Positions 21,257-31,042 of a DNA stretch of 64,000 nt are shown here, piece by piece. A model generated the notes under the pieces. It saw only the letters and a list, made by a program, of their open reading frames with translations, searched no databases and was not told where the DNA came from. How positions within the stretch are numbered: the first letter of the stretch is position 1; every line of letters begins with the position of its first letter. The stretch is from Bacteroides acidifaciens (GTDB taxonomy: Bacteria > Bacteroidota > Bacteroidia > Bacteroidales > Bacteroidaceae), in the NCBI RefSeq assembly GCF_024623065.1, contig NZ_JANJZR010000013.1:16374-80373 (forward strand), in the 5' to 3' direction. The position numbers and the translations under genes are program-made.

Positions 21257-21969
21257 CAGCGTAGACAGTTTTTATATTCCTGAACGGTGCGTTCCAGTCC
21301 CAAGTACAGTGCATCGCTAATCAATGCATGACCGATAGAAACTTCGTCCACCCAAGGAATGTTCTTATAGAAATAGTTTAAATTCACAAGGTTCAAATCG
21401 TGTCCGGCATTCAAGCCGATGCCCAGTTTGCGGGCAGCCTTGGCAGCTTCGATAAAAGGAGCGATAGCTGCTTCAGGATTCTTCGGATAGTCCGTCGCAT
21501 ACGGTTCCGTATAAAGTTCCACACGGTCGGCTCCTGCTTTTGCCGCATATTCCACCATTTCGGTGTCGGCAGCCACAAAAACAGAAGTGCGGATACCTGC
21601 ACTGTTGAACTGGTCGAGAACTTCGGTCAGAAATTCCAAGTTGGCTTTCGTATCCCACCCGGCATTGGAAGTAATCTGCGAAGGGGCATCGGGAACCAAA
21701 GTCACCTGATGTGGTTTCACCTTCAGCACCAGGTCTATAAACTCCGGAGACGGATAGCCTTCGATATTGAATTCCGTCCGCAACAATGGGCGCAAAGCAT
21801 ATACGTCAGAATGGCGGATGTGACGTTCGTCGGGACGCGGATGAACAGTGATGCCATCCGCTCCAAAAGATTCACAATCAAGTGCCACCTTCACCACATC
21901 GGGAACGTTTCCGCCACGGGCATTTCTCAGTGTGGCAATCTTATTTATGTTTACACTTAATTTAGTCAT
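21256..21969 (-). CDS. pdxJ: Pyridoxine 5'-phosphate synthase
   Basis: [40 protein letters not shown]; start set at MTKLSVN. Confidence 0.95.
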   Translation of the reverse strand: MTKLSVNINKIATLRNARGGNVPDVVKVALDCESFGADGITVHPRPDERHIRHSDVYALRPLLRTEFNIEGYPSPEFIDLVLKVKPHQVTLVPDAPSQITSNAGWDTKANLEFLTEVLDQFNSAGIRTSVFVAADTEMVEYAAKAGADRVELYTEPYATDYPKNPEAAIAPFIEAAKAARKLGIGLNAGHDLNLVNLNYFYKNIPWVDEVSIGHALISDALYLGLERTVQEYKNCLR

Positions 21970-22121
21970 AATTCTACTGTTAATTTGGCGCAAAAATACA
22001 AAGAATTCACGAAAATACGACATAGATTGAAGAAATAAAGTAGCACACATCATGCAAATCGATCCTTATCCGTACATTCGCCAAGCACCGGACTATCGAA
22101 AAGAAATATCGAAGAACTTTA

Positions 22122-22665
22122 AGAGCCTGTTTAAATTTTCCTGAGATTATGTTAGATAGGCTTTACCGACCTGTTTTTATTCGTCACATAGTCTCCGTCA
22201 TGCTGCTGCTCACAACAACAGAAAATATACTCGAAAGCAACTCTCAAAACTGTGTCGGGCAAAACTCGGAGCAGACTCTTAATAACCCACTTTTCATTCA
22301 TTAATAGAAAAGTTCTCTTTCATTAATTGTAAACTTCTTATTATCAGTATGTAAACTTTTTCTTCGTTAACTGTAATCTATAAACGCAAGCTTCGTTTAT
22401 AAAAACAAAGGCTTTGATTATAAAAACAAAGCTTGCAATTATATAATCAAAGCTTGCGTTTATAGTTTGCATCGAATGAAAAGAAAGTTTCCTTCCTGTC
22501 CGAAGGAACTTTATACTTAATGGGCGGGAAGTTTTCTATTAACAGCCAAGAGCGCAACTGTTAATACCCCTTCCGCCAACTACAGACGGACGCGACAAGA
22601 AGAGCCGGGGTAAGTTAAAATATCAGCTATAAGATTATGACTGAAGAGAATTTAAACAGGCTTTA
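22122..22665. mobile_element. MITE-like element with terminal inverted repeats GCCTGTTTAAATT; no transposase
   Basis: Left GAGCCTGTTTAAATTTTC (22123..), right complement AGCCTGTTTAAATTCTC (to 22662); 77 bp of the left end recurs at 63924-64000. Confidence 0.6.
22301..22545. repeat. Degenerate 21-22 bp period array with nested palindrome
   Basis: GTAA/GTTT cores at 22329, 22351, 22373, 22395, then about 21 bp steps to 22458; outer inverted repeat TTAATAGAAAA; inner perfect 16-bp inverted repeat 22378-22393/22450-22465. Confidence 0.75.
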
Positions 22666-22710
22666 AGATAAGCAGAAAGATATTTCCGGGCGTACAGTAT
22701 ATTTTCTCGT

Positions 22711-25700
22711 TTAGTCAGAAGACTTACGCCTTCCGGTAACAGTTCTGATATAAGCCGCATCGCTGTTATTAAAGCCTGTAAGCGTATCATTACCAGGCGT
22801 ATTATACGATGCATTATTTTCATATCCCTCAAATCCCATTGTAAAATAATTAATATCCAATGCTGACGATTTTCGAACATTAAATATCTGCGATCCTCCT
22901 GTAGGAGCAGTGTTTTGTATATACGGTGATTTGGGATCACCTAAATTCTCATTGCGATTATCAAGCCACCTCTCACACCAATAAATGGCACCCGGACGTT
23001 TATATAAATCATAAAACAACGGAGTATACTTCCGTGCACCACTCATAACTTCACTACGGCTGGCATAACGCAATCCACCGTCCGGATCTTTAGGGGCTGG
23101 CGCCCACGCTCCATTATTGGCTTTTCTTCGTCCATACCCAGTTTTGCCCACAGGCAAAAACAACTGTTTATGGTTTTCACGGTTGTAAACAACAACTCCA
23201 CGCATCCCTTTATAGGATTCCACACCATCTTTCTCGCGATTATAGCCGGTGGCATCTTCAAACGTACTCTGCACTACCGTTGCACCATCCGCATAAACCA
23301 CCCCATAAGCTTTCTTTATTTTGTAATCCAAATCATCGCCTGTAATACCTGATACAGCATCGGGATAGGTTGAGATCAATGTATTGTAATCTTCAATGGC
23401 TGCAATATGCCGTTGGCTATCGGCTTTCTTGCTATCTATCTTCCAAAACTCTTGCGCTTTTGTTACAGCTACCTCACTCCATCCTTTGGAGGTTTTGCTG
23501 CCATCCGGCATCATTACCTGATAACTACTGAGAGCTGTCCCTATTGCACCATCATTCTCCTCAAGAATGGCAATATACGACCCACGTCTGAACAGCGAAC
23601 CGCCTTCGATAGGCGATTGGGTCAATACCGGCTCGTCTCCATTCTCAAAATGGTGCACATTAAACGATGACCACTTTATTCCATCATCATTTATATCTAC
23701 ATCACCGTATCCGTTACGACAAAAAATATCATGCTCGCATGTGTAATTATGATAGCGTACCTTCACAATCGCAAAGCCTTCGCTACCGTTAAAGTTTATC
23801 TGAAAATCAATCGGATGCTCCGATTCACCTTCAATGCGCGTCATATAATGCTGTGGCTTATTATTAGCACCGCTACCCTTTGGCGTCGTACTCAACGTTA
23901 TTATATTATCACCGCCCTTAACAACCTCTGCGCTCCATTTGCCCACCGATTTAAAAGATTTGTAATCTACCGTCTGTTCATTACTTTGCTCCGGAAGACG
24001 CATCAAAGTGACATGAAACGGTTCGGTACTGCCTGCCTTTCTCCATACCCCTTTCGGATTTTCAATACGCCGGACCTGAATAACATCGAGATACACATGT
24101 TTCCATTTATACCCGTCACTCCCTTTCATATGAGCGGAAAAGCGCACTTTCATTTTTCGCGGATGCGCGAAATAAGGATTATTTCCAGTGAAACCGGTCT
24201 TTGTCACCAGTTCTTTTGCACGGGTGTATAGAGGAAATACAAGCACATATTCTGAGCCGACATGATTCACCGTATAGACACCATCCTTCGAGATAGAAGA
24301 ATCACCTTCCGGATTCTTAAGGTCATAAATTCTCCACCCTTTATCATTTTTATTCCAATACGTCTTGTTATAGTCTGTTGACTCTGGAACCAAATGAGAA
24401 GCCGCGTTTCCGTATCCCGGAGGTGTAATCTTGATTACATTTGTCTGCCGCAACGACAAAAACGAATTCCATGGACCGTCATTGGTAGTCGTACCCGGAG
24501 CAACAACCCCCGAAGGTATAGTCGGAAAATCTTCCGATCCGTCTCCCCAAGGTTGCCAATATATCTTGTCTTTATCCGTTTCTTCCGCTGCTATACCCAC
24601 TTTCGCACCTTCCGGAAATTCGGACAATTCCGCTTTCTCATTACCTACAATCGTAGCATATATATGCGGATCATCCGGGTCTATTTCGCCTACAATACGC
24701 AGATGTGCCATCATCTTCTTATTATAGAGGTAAGATATGTATTGCGGAGACACGATATACAATCCCGGTTCGGTCACATAATCGATGTGCCAATCATAAT
24801 CGTTGGCATACCCTTTCAACTTCAGTGTAAGTTTATAATGGGTGTTGCGCTTGGCGTTATAATCCTTGTCCGTGTCCTGACCGAGCATAAAACGATAGGT
24901 AATCGGTCCCGACGACAGAGACGCACCATCGCGCGCCACACACTGATAGTATCCTTTCACCTCGATATATGTGCCAAACGGTTTATTATCTTTCCAACCC
25001 GACTTATCGTCATTTTCTTTCCAGTCAGGATAATCGATTTTCACACCGTCTTGCGACTGTTTCTTCGATTTTCCCTCTCCCTGCATATTTTCATAGAAAA
25101 ACAACGAATGCTCTGAACTGTGGTTATGCACTGTATTGAGAACACTATCCGTGTTGCCATCCATATATTTATGCGCATTATTACATACATGGATGAAATT
25201 GTCCGGTGTTATAATGTGCCCGTCACTTTCAACGGGAGGCTGAATGGTCACCGTTTTTCCAAGCATCAACACTTTCTCACGATCTTCTTTCTTCTTTCCG
25301 TCCAATCCTTTACCCGGTTCGTTGTCCATACCGAGGGTACACTTACGCGGTATGTCTTTCAGTGTAATGGTTTCGATAAACACATTCACATCATCGTAAA
25401 GTTCGGAACCGTCAAAAGCCACCGTAATTTTGGACGCAAGCCGGAGCAACCAGCAATGTATTGTCTTGGTTTTTGCCGAAACAAGTATCTCCTGTTTTTT
25501 ACTATAGTAAGCATTGCGGTCGGGCTCAAGTGAGAAAACCCCGAACATCTGATTGTTTAGGGCGGCATCCCCGTCTTTCCATTCCAACTCTATCGACTTC
25601 AACTGTTCGGGCGTGGAATAGTCCCGGCCGTCAAGATCGCCCATATTCGCCACACCGTAAATAAGATATTTGCCCGAATGAAGTTTCAAGTCAAATTCCA

Positions 25701-26109
25701 GTTTGCCGGAAGAGGCATCCTGATTATTTTCCTTTTTTTCTTCATCGATGCGGTTATCATCCCTTTCATACTTCACGTTGCTCACATCAGTGTGCGTTGT
25801 GCCGCACCCGTACACCGGATAGAGCCCCTGCAATTCCCACTCTGTATTGCCATTATTATTATCCTTTGGCTTATAGACCACCATGCAGAAAGAATTTATA
25901 TCCTGTATGCTCTCTCCGTTGTCACCTCCCTCAACGGCACGGGTTTGAAGCTGCACCGAGGTTTCACGGTCGAAAGCAATAGTCACATGCATATTGGCTG
26001 TGCCTTCCACATATTCCTCCCAAGCAGTATCCCACTCATCTTCGCATGCCGCAAACAACAGCGCAACAAGCGGCAACAGCATGAATCTGGTTATATTATC
26101 GAGTCTCAT
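22711..26109 (-). CDS. Large fimbrial tip/accessory lipoprotein of a type V (Mfa/Fim-like) pilus
   Basis: Lipobox LLFAAC, TRA motif 35 residues later, position in the fimbrial operon; C-terminal region resembles Bacteroidales pilus tip proteins. Confidence 0.65.
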   Translation of the reverse strand: MRLDNITRFMLLPLVALLFAACEDEWDTAWEEYVEGTANMHVTIAFDRETSVQLQTRAVEGGDNGESIQDINSFCMVVYKPKDNNNGNTEWELQGLYPVYGCGTTHTDVSNVKYERDDNRIDEEKKENNQDASSGKLEFDLKLHSGKYLIYGVANMGDLDGRDYSTPEQLKSIELEWKDGDAALNNQMFGVFSLEPDRNAYYSKKQEILVSAKTKTIHCWLLRLASKITVAFDGSELYDDVNVFIETITLKDIPRKCTLGMDNEPGKGLDGKKKEDREKVLMLGKTVTIQPPVESDGHIITPDNFIHVCNNAHKYMDGNTDSVLNTVHNHSSEHSLFFYENMQGEGKSKKQSQDGVKIDYPDWKENDDKSGWKDNKPFGTYIEVKGYYQCVARDGASLSSGPITYRFMLGQDTDKDYNAKRNTHYKLTLKLKGYANDYDWHIDYVTEPGLYIVSPQYISYLYNKKMMAHLRIVGEIDPDDPHIYATIVGNEKAELSEFPEGAKVGIAAEETDKDKIYWQPWGDGSEDFPTIPSGVVAPGTTTNDGPWNSFLSLRQTNVIKITPPGYGNAASHLVPESTDYNKTYWNKNDKGWRIYDLKNPEGDSSISKDGVYTVNHVGSEYVLVFPLYTRAKELVTKTGFTGNNPYFAHPRKMKVRFSAHMKGSDGYKWKHVYLDVIQVRRIENPKGVWRKAGSTEPFHVTLMRLPEQSNEQTVDYKSFKSVGKWSAEVVKGGDNIITLSTTPKGSGANNKPQHYMTRIEGESEHPIDFQINFNGSEGFAIVKVRYHNYTCEHDIFCRNGYGDVDINDDGIKWSSFNVHHFENGDEPVLTQSPIEGGSLFRRGSYIAILEENDGAIGTALSSYQVMMPDGSKTSKGWSEVAVTKAQEFWKIDSKKADSQRHIAAIEDYNTLISTYPDAVSGITGDDLDYKIKKAYGVVYADGATVVQSTFEDATGYNREKDGVESYKGMRGVVVYNRENHKQLFLPVGKTGYGRRKANNGAWAPAPKDPDGGLRYASRSEVMSGARKYTPLFYDLYKRPGAIYWCERWLDNRNENLGDPKSPYIQNTAPTGGSQIFNVRKSSALDINYFTMGFEGYENNASYNTPGNDTLTGFNNSDAAYIRTVTGRRKSSD

Positions 26110-26111
26110 AT

Positions 26112-27761
26112 CTATATCGTTACAAAAGGATTGTCAATCGGTTTTTTATCTTTGTCATAATACTGTTTTCCCGTTTCATCATAATAATAAAGAAGAACGC
26201 CCTCTTTATCTCTGATTAAAAGCCAGCCGGTATCAGGATCAGTATTGGAATACGGATTAGGTATCGGGACATTATTCCGGTTGTAATACTGATTATTCTT
26301 TACATCAAAATAGTACAGTATATTTCCAACTTTGTCTTTGACTATAATAAATCCCCGCTCATCGGTATTGTCATACGGATTGCGTATCTCGTTGTAGTTT
26401 TCATCGTAATACTTTCCCGTTTTCGCATCGTAATAATAAAGAAACTTCCCGGTATCCTCGTCACGTATGATAGACCAGCCTTTCACCGGATCTTTGCCCC
26501 AAAACGGATTGAGTATCGGCTGACGGTTCTCATTATAATATTGTCCAGTCTCACTGTCATACCAATAAGTGACATTCACGTCCTCATCGTACACCGGCAC
26601 CCAATTCGGATTGCGCAACAGACCGAAATCGGGTGTAAGCAGAACCTCGTCATACGGCACCATCTGTACCGTAACACATAACGGACTGGCGGCAAGCGAG
26701 AACTTATACCAATAATTGCGCAGAATATCGAACGGGTCATTCTGTTTCTTGCCTGCCGGAGGATCTATGTAATACTTGAAATCGATTTTGTACTGATTGT
26801 CATCGTCCTGAAACTTCACCACCAACTGCGTTCGCACTGCGCCACTGGAAAGGTTGTCATATTCGGGCACATACGCCAAATATCGCGTATCGCTCATTTT
26901 GGTGAGTGGCAGCCATTCGCTTACTACGGCACCGGCAACTACATGGGGGGTATTGACATAATCTTTGTCGTAATTGCCATGTACATAATCATTCTGTGAA
27001 ACGGCTCCTGTCGGTGCACAATAACCTTGGGTGTGATAACGGGAAAGTTTGACCCATTCAATGACCTGACCGGAAGCACGGGTCAACTCCAGTTCTACCT
27101 TGGCAACTGCACGAAGCAGATGTATAGTACCGATACGCGCCAAGTTGAGCGCATCGAAATTAAGTGTCATCGCGTTGGTAACGCCGTAGAGAGGAATCGG
27201 ATGCAAAGGAGAAGGGAAATTTCCGGATACATACTTATAGACACCCTTCTCGCAAACGTCAGCAATGGTCGTCTTTCCTTTGACTAACTCGAGGTTTTCA
27301 TAATTGTCATTTCCCCAGTTGGCAAGTGTCACGATTTTAACGGATTTACCCACAATATCATCCACCAAATCCTTATCTATACCTCCAAGCACGTAATAGC
27401 GTTTGGAGGAAGCAAGTGTGGCAGTGGGTACCACCGACTCCACCCTCACCCGACCTATATACTTATTGTCGTCAGTAAAGAACAGGAAACGAAAATTGTT
27501 GCCTGGGATATCGATATAATTCTCATATCCCTCTCCCGGATGATAGCCTCCCTCGGGAGTTCTTGCTGCACGTGTAGCCGGCGAAGCATCCGAACCGTCC
27601 ACCACAATATCAAGACCTACCTGACAAGCACCGACAGGCGCACTGACAACGGTCGTATTGTCATCGCTACCGCAACCGATGAACAGCAACGGAAACAATG
27701 CCACAAGCACCATTCTCAGGCAACGTGCCGGCAATAACAATATGTCGGTTTGCAAACTCAC
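26112..27761 (-). CDS. Fimbrial subunit-like lipoprotein with four C-terminal 42-aa Tyr-rich repeats
   Basis: Lipobox LLFIGC; TRA motif; repeats GW.IIRD..TG..LYYYD..TGKYYD....PI.NPY at residues 386-549. Confidence 0.65.
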   Translation of the reverse strand: MSLQTDILLLPARCLRMVLVALFPLLFIGCGSDDNTTVVSAPVGACQVGLDIVVDGSDASPATRAARTPEGGYHPGEGYENYIDIPGNNFRFLFFTDDNKYIGRVRVESVVPTATLASSKRYYVLGGIDKDLVDDIVGKSVKIVTLANWGNDNYENLELVKGKTTIADVCEKGVYKYVSGNFPSPLHPIPLYGVTNAMTLNFDALNLARIGTIHLLRAVAKVELELTRASGQVIEWVKLSRYHTQGYCAPTGAVSQNDYVHGNYDKDYVNTPHVVAGAVVSEWLPLTKMSDTRYLAYVPEYDNLSSGAVRTQLVVKFQDDDNQYKIDFKYYIDPPAGKKQNDPFDILRNYWYKFSLAASPLCVTVQMVPYDEVLLTPDFGLLRNPNWVPVYDEDVNVTYWYDSETGQYYNENRQPILNPFWGKDPVKGWSIIRDEDTGKFLYYYDAKTGKYYDENYNEIRNPYDNTDERGFIIVKDKVGNILYYFDVKNNQYYNRNNVPIPNPYSNTDPDTGWLLIRDKEGVLLYYYDETGKQYYDKDKKPIDNPFVTI

Positions 27762-27788
27762 TTTATTTATCTGTTTTTGATAACTATA

Positions 27789-28856
27789 TTAAATTTCTGT
27801 TTTCTGATATACCATCTGCCACGAAAGAATCTTGATAACCGTTTTCACCCACTGTTTGTTCTTGTCGAGAAACAAGACCAGCGAGTAGTCGTCCTGACGA
27901 TCGAGAAACTCCTGATCCTCCATATCCGTGTGATGTCCTTTGAGCATCGTGAAATAATCGATAAGCGGAATGGATGCCACCACTTCGTTCAAATCGTTGC
28001 GGACTATCAGCCTCGGTTGGCGGTCGGTAAGCAGGCGTGCCACCGTAAATTCGGCAAGTGCCGCACTATGCGTACTCTCCGCACGTGTCTGTTCCCGGAT
28101 ATCGGAATCGGAGTCGGGTGTAGTAGTAGCCGACCCTTGGCTTACCGCCCAAGGATGATAACAGATATTCTCGGTGCCAATCAGTCGGTTATCCCAACCC
28201 AAATGGGCATTGTCGTCGACAATCGTGAACGAGAACTCCGATATATCCACCAAGTCACCGCTTAGATGTTGCAAAAGGACATGGATATCGTTCGTATCTT
28301 TTATCAAAGGCACAGTGAAAATGTGTGTTCCTTCCGTTGTGGGAAATTCCTGCGCCTCAAGCCGTCCATAATAAAGGCGCTTGATGTCCTGTTTTACGTG
28401 GCGTGCCGTGCCGCAGGACGTCTCGGTAGAGGTCTCCCCCACCATCAGGTGACACTGCAAATCTTCCTTGGCAACAGCATCGTTCACTTTGAAAGTGGAC
28501 GCATGTCCGTCGCCACACCAAGCCACAAGCGTGTAAGTGCCCGGTGCCACATCAACATCCATCATATATCCGGAACGACCGAGCACCTCCCCCGATTCGC
28601 GTTTCTGCCATACTACCTTGCCGGTATTGTCGTCAACCAAATAGAGAGTAACGTCGTTGACCTCATAAGGAAACGCATCACCCTGCTTCATGTGATAGGT
28701 ATACTCGAAACGTACCTTATAATAAGGGTCGCAATCACCCTCGTAGTCGTAGAGCAATTTATTGCACGATGTCAGCGTGACTGCCGATGTCAGCAACACT
28801 ACCAGAAGCGCCTTTGTCGCGGTAACTATGTCGGTTAATCGATTCACTGTTTTCAC
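27789..28856 (-). CDS. FimB/Mfa2-family fimbrial anchor lipoprotein
   Basis: Lipobox LTSC; CDPYYKVRFEYTYHM and DVAPGTYTLVAWCGD typical of Mfa2/FimB anchors; follows the major subunit gene. Confidence 0.8.
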   Translation of the reverse strand: MKTVNRLTDIVTATKALLVVLLTSAVTLTSCNKLLYDYEGDCDPYYKVRFEYTYHMKQGDAFPYEVNDVTLYLVDDNTGKVVWQKRESGEVLGRSGYMMDVDVAPGTYTLVAWCGDGHASTFKVNDAVAKEDLQCHLMVGETSTETSCGTARHVKQDIKRLYYGRLEAQEFPTTEGTHIFTVPLIKDTNDIHVLLQHLSGDLVDISEFSFTIVDDNAHLGWDNRLIGTENICYHPWAVSQGSATTTPDSDSDIREQTRAESTHSAALAEFTVARLLTDRQPRLIVRNDLNEVVASIPLIDYFTMLKGHHTDMEDQEFLDRQDDYSLVLFLDKNKQWVKTVIKILSWQMVYQKTEI

Positions 28857-29077
28857 GATTGATTATGATATTATTATGATTTTTCCCAAAAAGTGTCTGC
28901 CCCTGTGCAGACATATATAATGGCGGACATTGCCCGCTCCTTGTTTCCTTGTTTAAAAGAAAACCATGTCCGGTTTTCTGTCTTTCAATTCTTCACGGCA
29001 CTTCATTTTCTTTAACCGGCAATGCCGAAAAACCGGTTCTCACCATCCGAACGAAACGGAAATAAACAATAATGAAG

Positions 29078-29122
29078 AAAGACAGGCACCTCTGACGCAA
29101 GCGCCTAAAGACGCCTGTCTTT
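29078..29122 (-). terminator. Hairpin after the major fimbrillin gene (AAAGACAGGC / GCCTGTCTTT)
   Basis: 10-bp perfect inverted repeat immediately downstream of the Mfa1-like stop codon. Confidence 0.6.
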
Positions 29123-29131
29123 GTTATAAAA

Positions 29132-30967
29132 TTACAGTTCTACACTCTGATCAACAATTTTCCAAGAAAGGATATTGATAGTAGCATCCAAGTAGTATTT
29201 CTGTTCAGGAATTTCTGGGATAATTTCTTCATTAGGATCGAATACACCTGTACCGATGTTTTCAATCTTATTCAGTGTAATCCGATACCAGTGGTTACGA
29301 ACTACACCGTAACTACCTTCGATAATAACTTTCGTGTTTTCACCTTCAGTACCAAAGCCTGCCAAGTGTTCGATAGGAATGTTGTAGTACATCATACCTT
29401 TGGTGAATGCTTCGTCAGACAACAGCAGAGTTTCATCCAATGAATATCCGTCAAGAGCATCTTGAAGTGCCTTAATAACAGCTGCTGCATCAGTATATGC
29501 AGTGGAAACTCCCTCTTCTATATGGTAATATGTACCTGAGATTGTTGCTTTTTCGTTTGCAACCACTTTAATCATACCTTTATTGTCACCTTCTGTTACT
29601 CTTTTAAGATCCAACCAAGAAGGAAGTTCGGTAGCCTGTATGTACTTACCTTCATTTTCCGAATCCGCAACGTAGATATTGATTGGCTTGGATTTGTTAA
29701 TAGCATTGATCACATACTTCTTATAATCATCTTTTTTGAACAGCAAACCGTTGTGGCGGATAAGATCAAGTTCATTTCCATCTTTGTCGCAAAGCATTGC
29801 TCCAAGAAGAACTGAAGTTGCTTTTGCAGGATCTATTTTACCGTTTTTTGTAATGTTAGCAACTATATTGGTGTTTTCATTACAGTAAGCATAACCATTA
29901 TTATCTTTATTGCCGTCTACTGTATTCTTGAGATTTCCAAAAGTCGTATAATTCAAAGTCTTATTCTCCCCTTCAGTAACGATGGTTTTGTCATAAACAG
30001 TTGATTGTGCCCAGAAGCAACGGTAATCACCACTGTTATCCCAACTTGCAAACGGAGCAGTTTCCTTCCAACTATCTTTCAGTTGTTTTGACAGGTATGA
30101 ATCTTTTGTTGTAGCGCTCAATCCCCAATTGGAAAATTTCACATAGACTTCAGTTACACCCTCGTTTGGGTCAACCTGTCCATTTTCATTACCTGCAATA
30201 GTTACATTATTAAGTTTATAAAGTTTTTTGCCATCCTTGTCTGTTCCAACAGATGTCAAATTCTCACTAGTCTCAACTTGTACTTTTGCAGCAAGACGCT
30301 CTACGTAAACCTGTACAGCTCCACTTTCTGCTGCTTCAATTGGTTCAGGTTTGAATTGTGTAGACAGTATTTTGGTAGCATAATAAAAATTATTATTATG
30401 TTTTGTTTCATCGGTACCAAAATAGCTTGAGGTACTCATTACAAAACAATCAACAGTAGATGGGTCTTTACCTTCAACAGTTTCTGTATATGTATTGTAC
30501 CATTGTTTCAAAGATTGAGAAGTAGCTTCTATAGTAGGTTGTGCAGTAAATCCTTCCGCATTAATTACTGTCAACAGGTATTCCGGATAATTCTTCTCTG
30601 TTACACCACGGAGTACTATCACCGTATTTCCCTTAAATTCTACATTGTTTCCAGTGGACCCATGGTCTCCGTTATCATTACCACCGTTCCATACACTTGC
30701 TTTTCCAACAAATACTCCTTGAGCATCAAAGAAGAAGAACTGTGCATCCTTCACTGTGTGTTCTGATGCAATACCGTTTTCATAACCACCATCTGTAGCA
30801 CGTGTCATTGCGCTTGCATCCTGCAGACGGACGTTCAAATAAGCTTCACCGTTGGCAACACCTGGTAATGTTGTATTGTCTACCTCGGGAGCAATCTCAT
30901 CATTTGAGCAAGCTGCCATCAGGGCGATTGCTGCAAACCCTAAGAAATAGTTACTAATTTTCTTCAT
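29132..30967 (-). CDS. Mfa1-family major fimbrial subunit
   Basis: Lipobox LMAACSND, conserved AMTRATDGG, EHTVKDAQFFFFDAQGVFVG, C-terminal ILSWKIVDQ. Confidence 0.85.
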   Translation of the reverse strand: MKKISNYFLGFAAIALMAACSNDEIAPEVDNTTLPGVANGEAYLNVRLQDASAMTRATDGGYENGIASEHTVKDAQFFFFDAQGVFVGKASVWNGGNDNGDHGSTGNNVEFKGNTVIVLRGVTEKNYPEYLLTVINAEGFTAQPTIEATSQSLKQWYNTYTETVEGKDPSTVDCFVMSTSSYFGTDETKHNNNFYYATKILSTQFKPEPIEAAESGAVQVYVERLAAKVQVETSENLTSVGTDKDGKKLYKLNNVTIAGNENGQVDPNEGVTEVYVKFSNWGLSATTKDSYLSKQLKDSWKETAPFASWDNSGDYRCFWAQSTVYDKTIVTEGENKTLNYTTFGNLKNTVDGNKDNNGYAYCNENTNIVANITKNGKIDPAKATSVLLGAMLCDKDGNELDLIRHNGLLFKKDDYKKYVINAINKSKPINIYVADSENEGKYIQATELPSWLDLKRVTEGDNKGMIKVVANEKATISGTYYHIEEGVSTAYTDAAAVIKALQDALDGYSLDETLLLSDEAFTKGMMYYNIPIEHLAGFGTEGENTKVIIEGSYGVVRNHWYRITLNKIENIGTGVFDPNEEIIPEIPEQKYYLDATINILSWKIVDQSVEL

Positions 30968-31042
30968 GTTTTTTTTAATGTTTAGATGAATTACTATTGT
31001 TTTCTTTTCCCATTATTATTTTTTCCCTGTCTTTTTCCATTA

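Noticed and set aside
22301-22545. Possible CRISPR array
   Set aside because: Units are 21-22 bp, degenerate and contiguous; no unique spacers of about 30 bp and no cas genes in the window.
24394-25116. 240-aa plus-strand ORF inside the large fimbrial lipoprotein gene
   Set aside because: Antisense to a coherent lipoprotein ORF; no domain motif.
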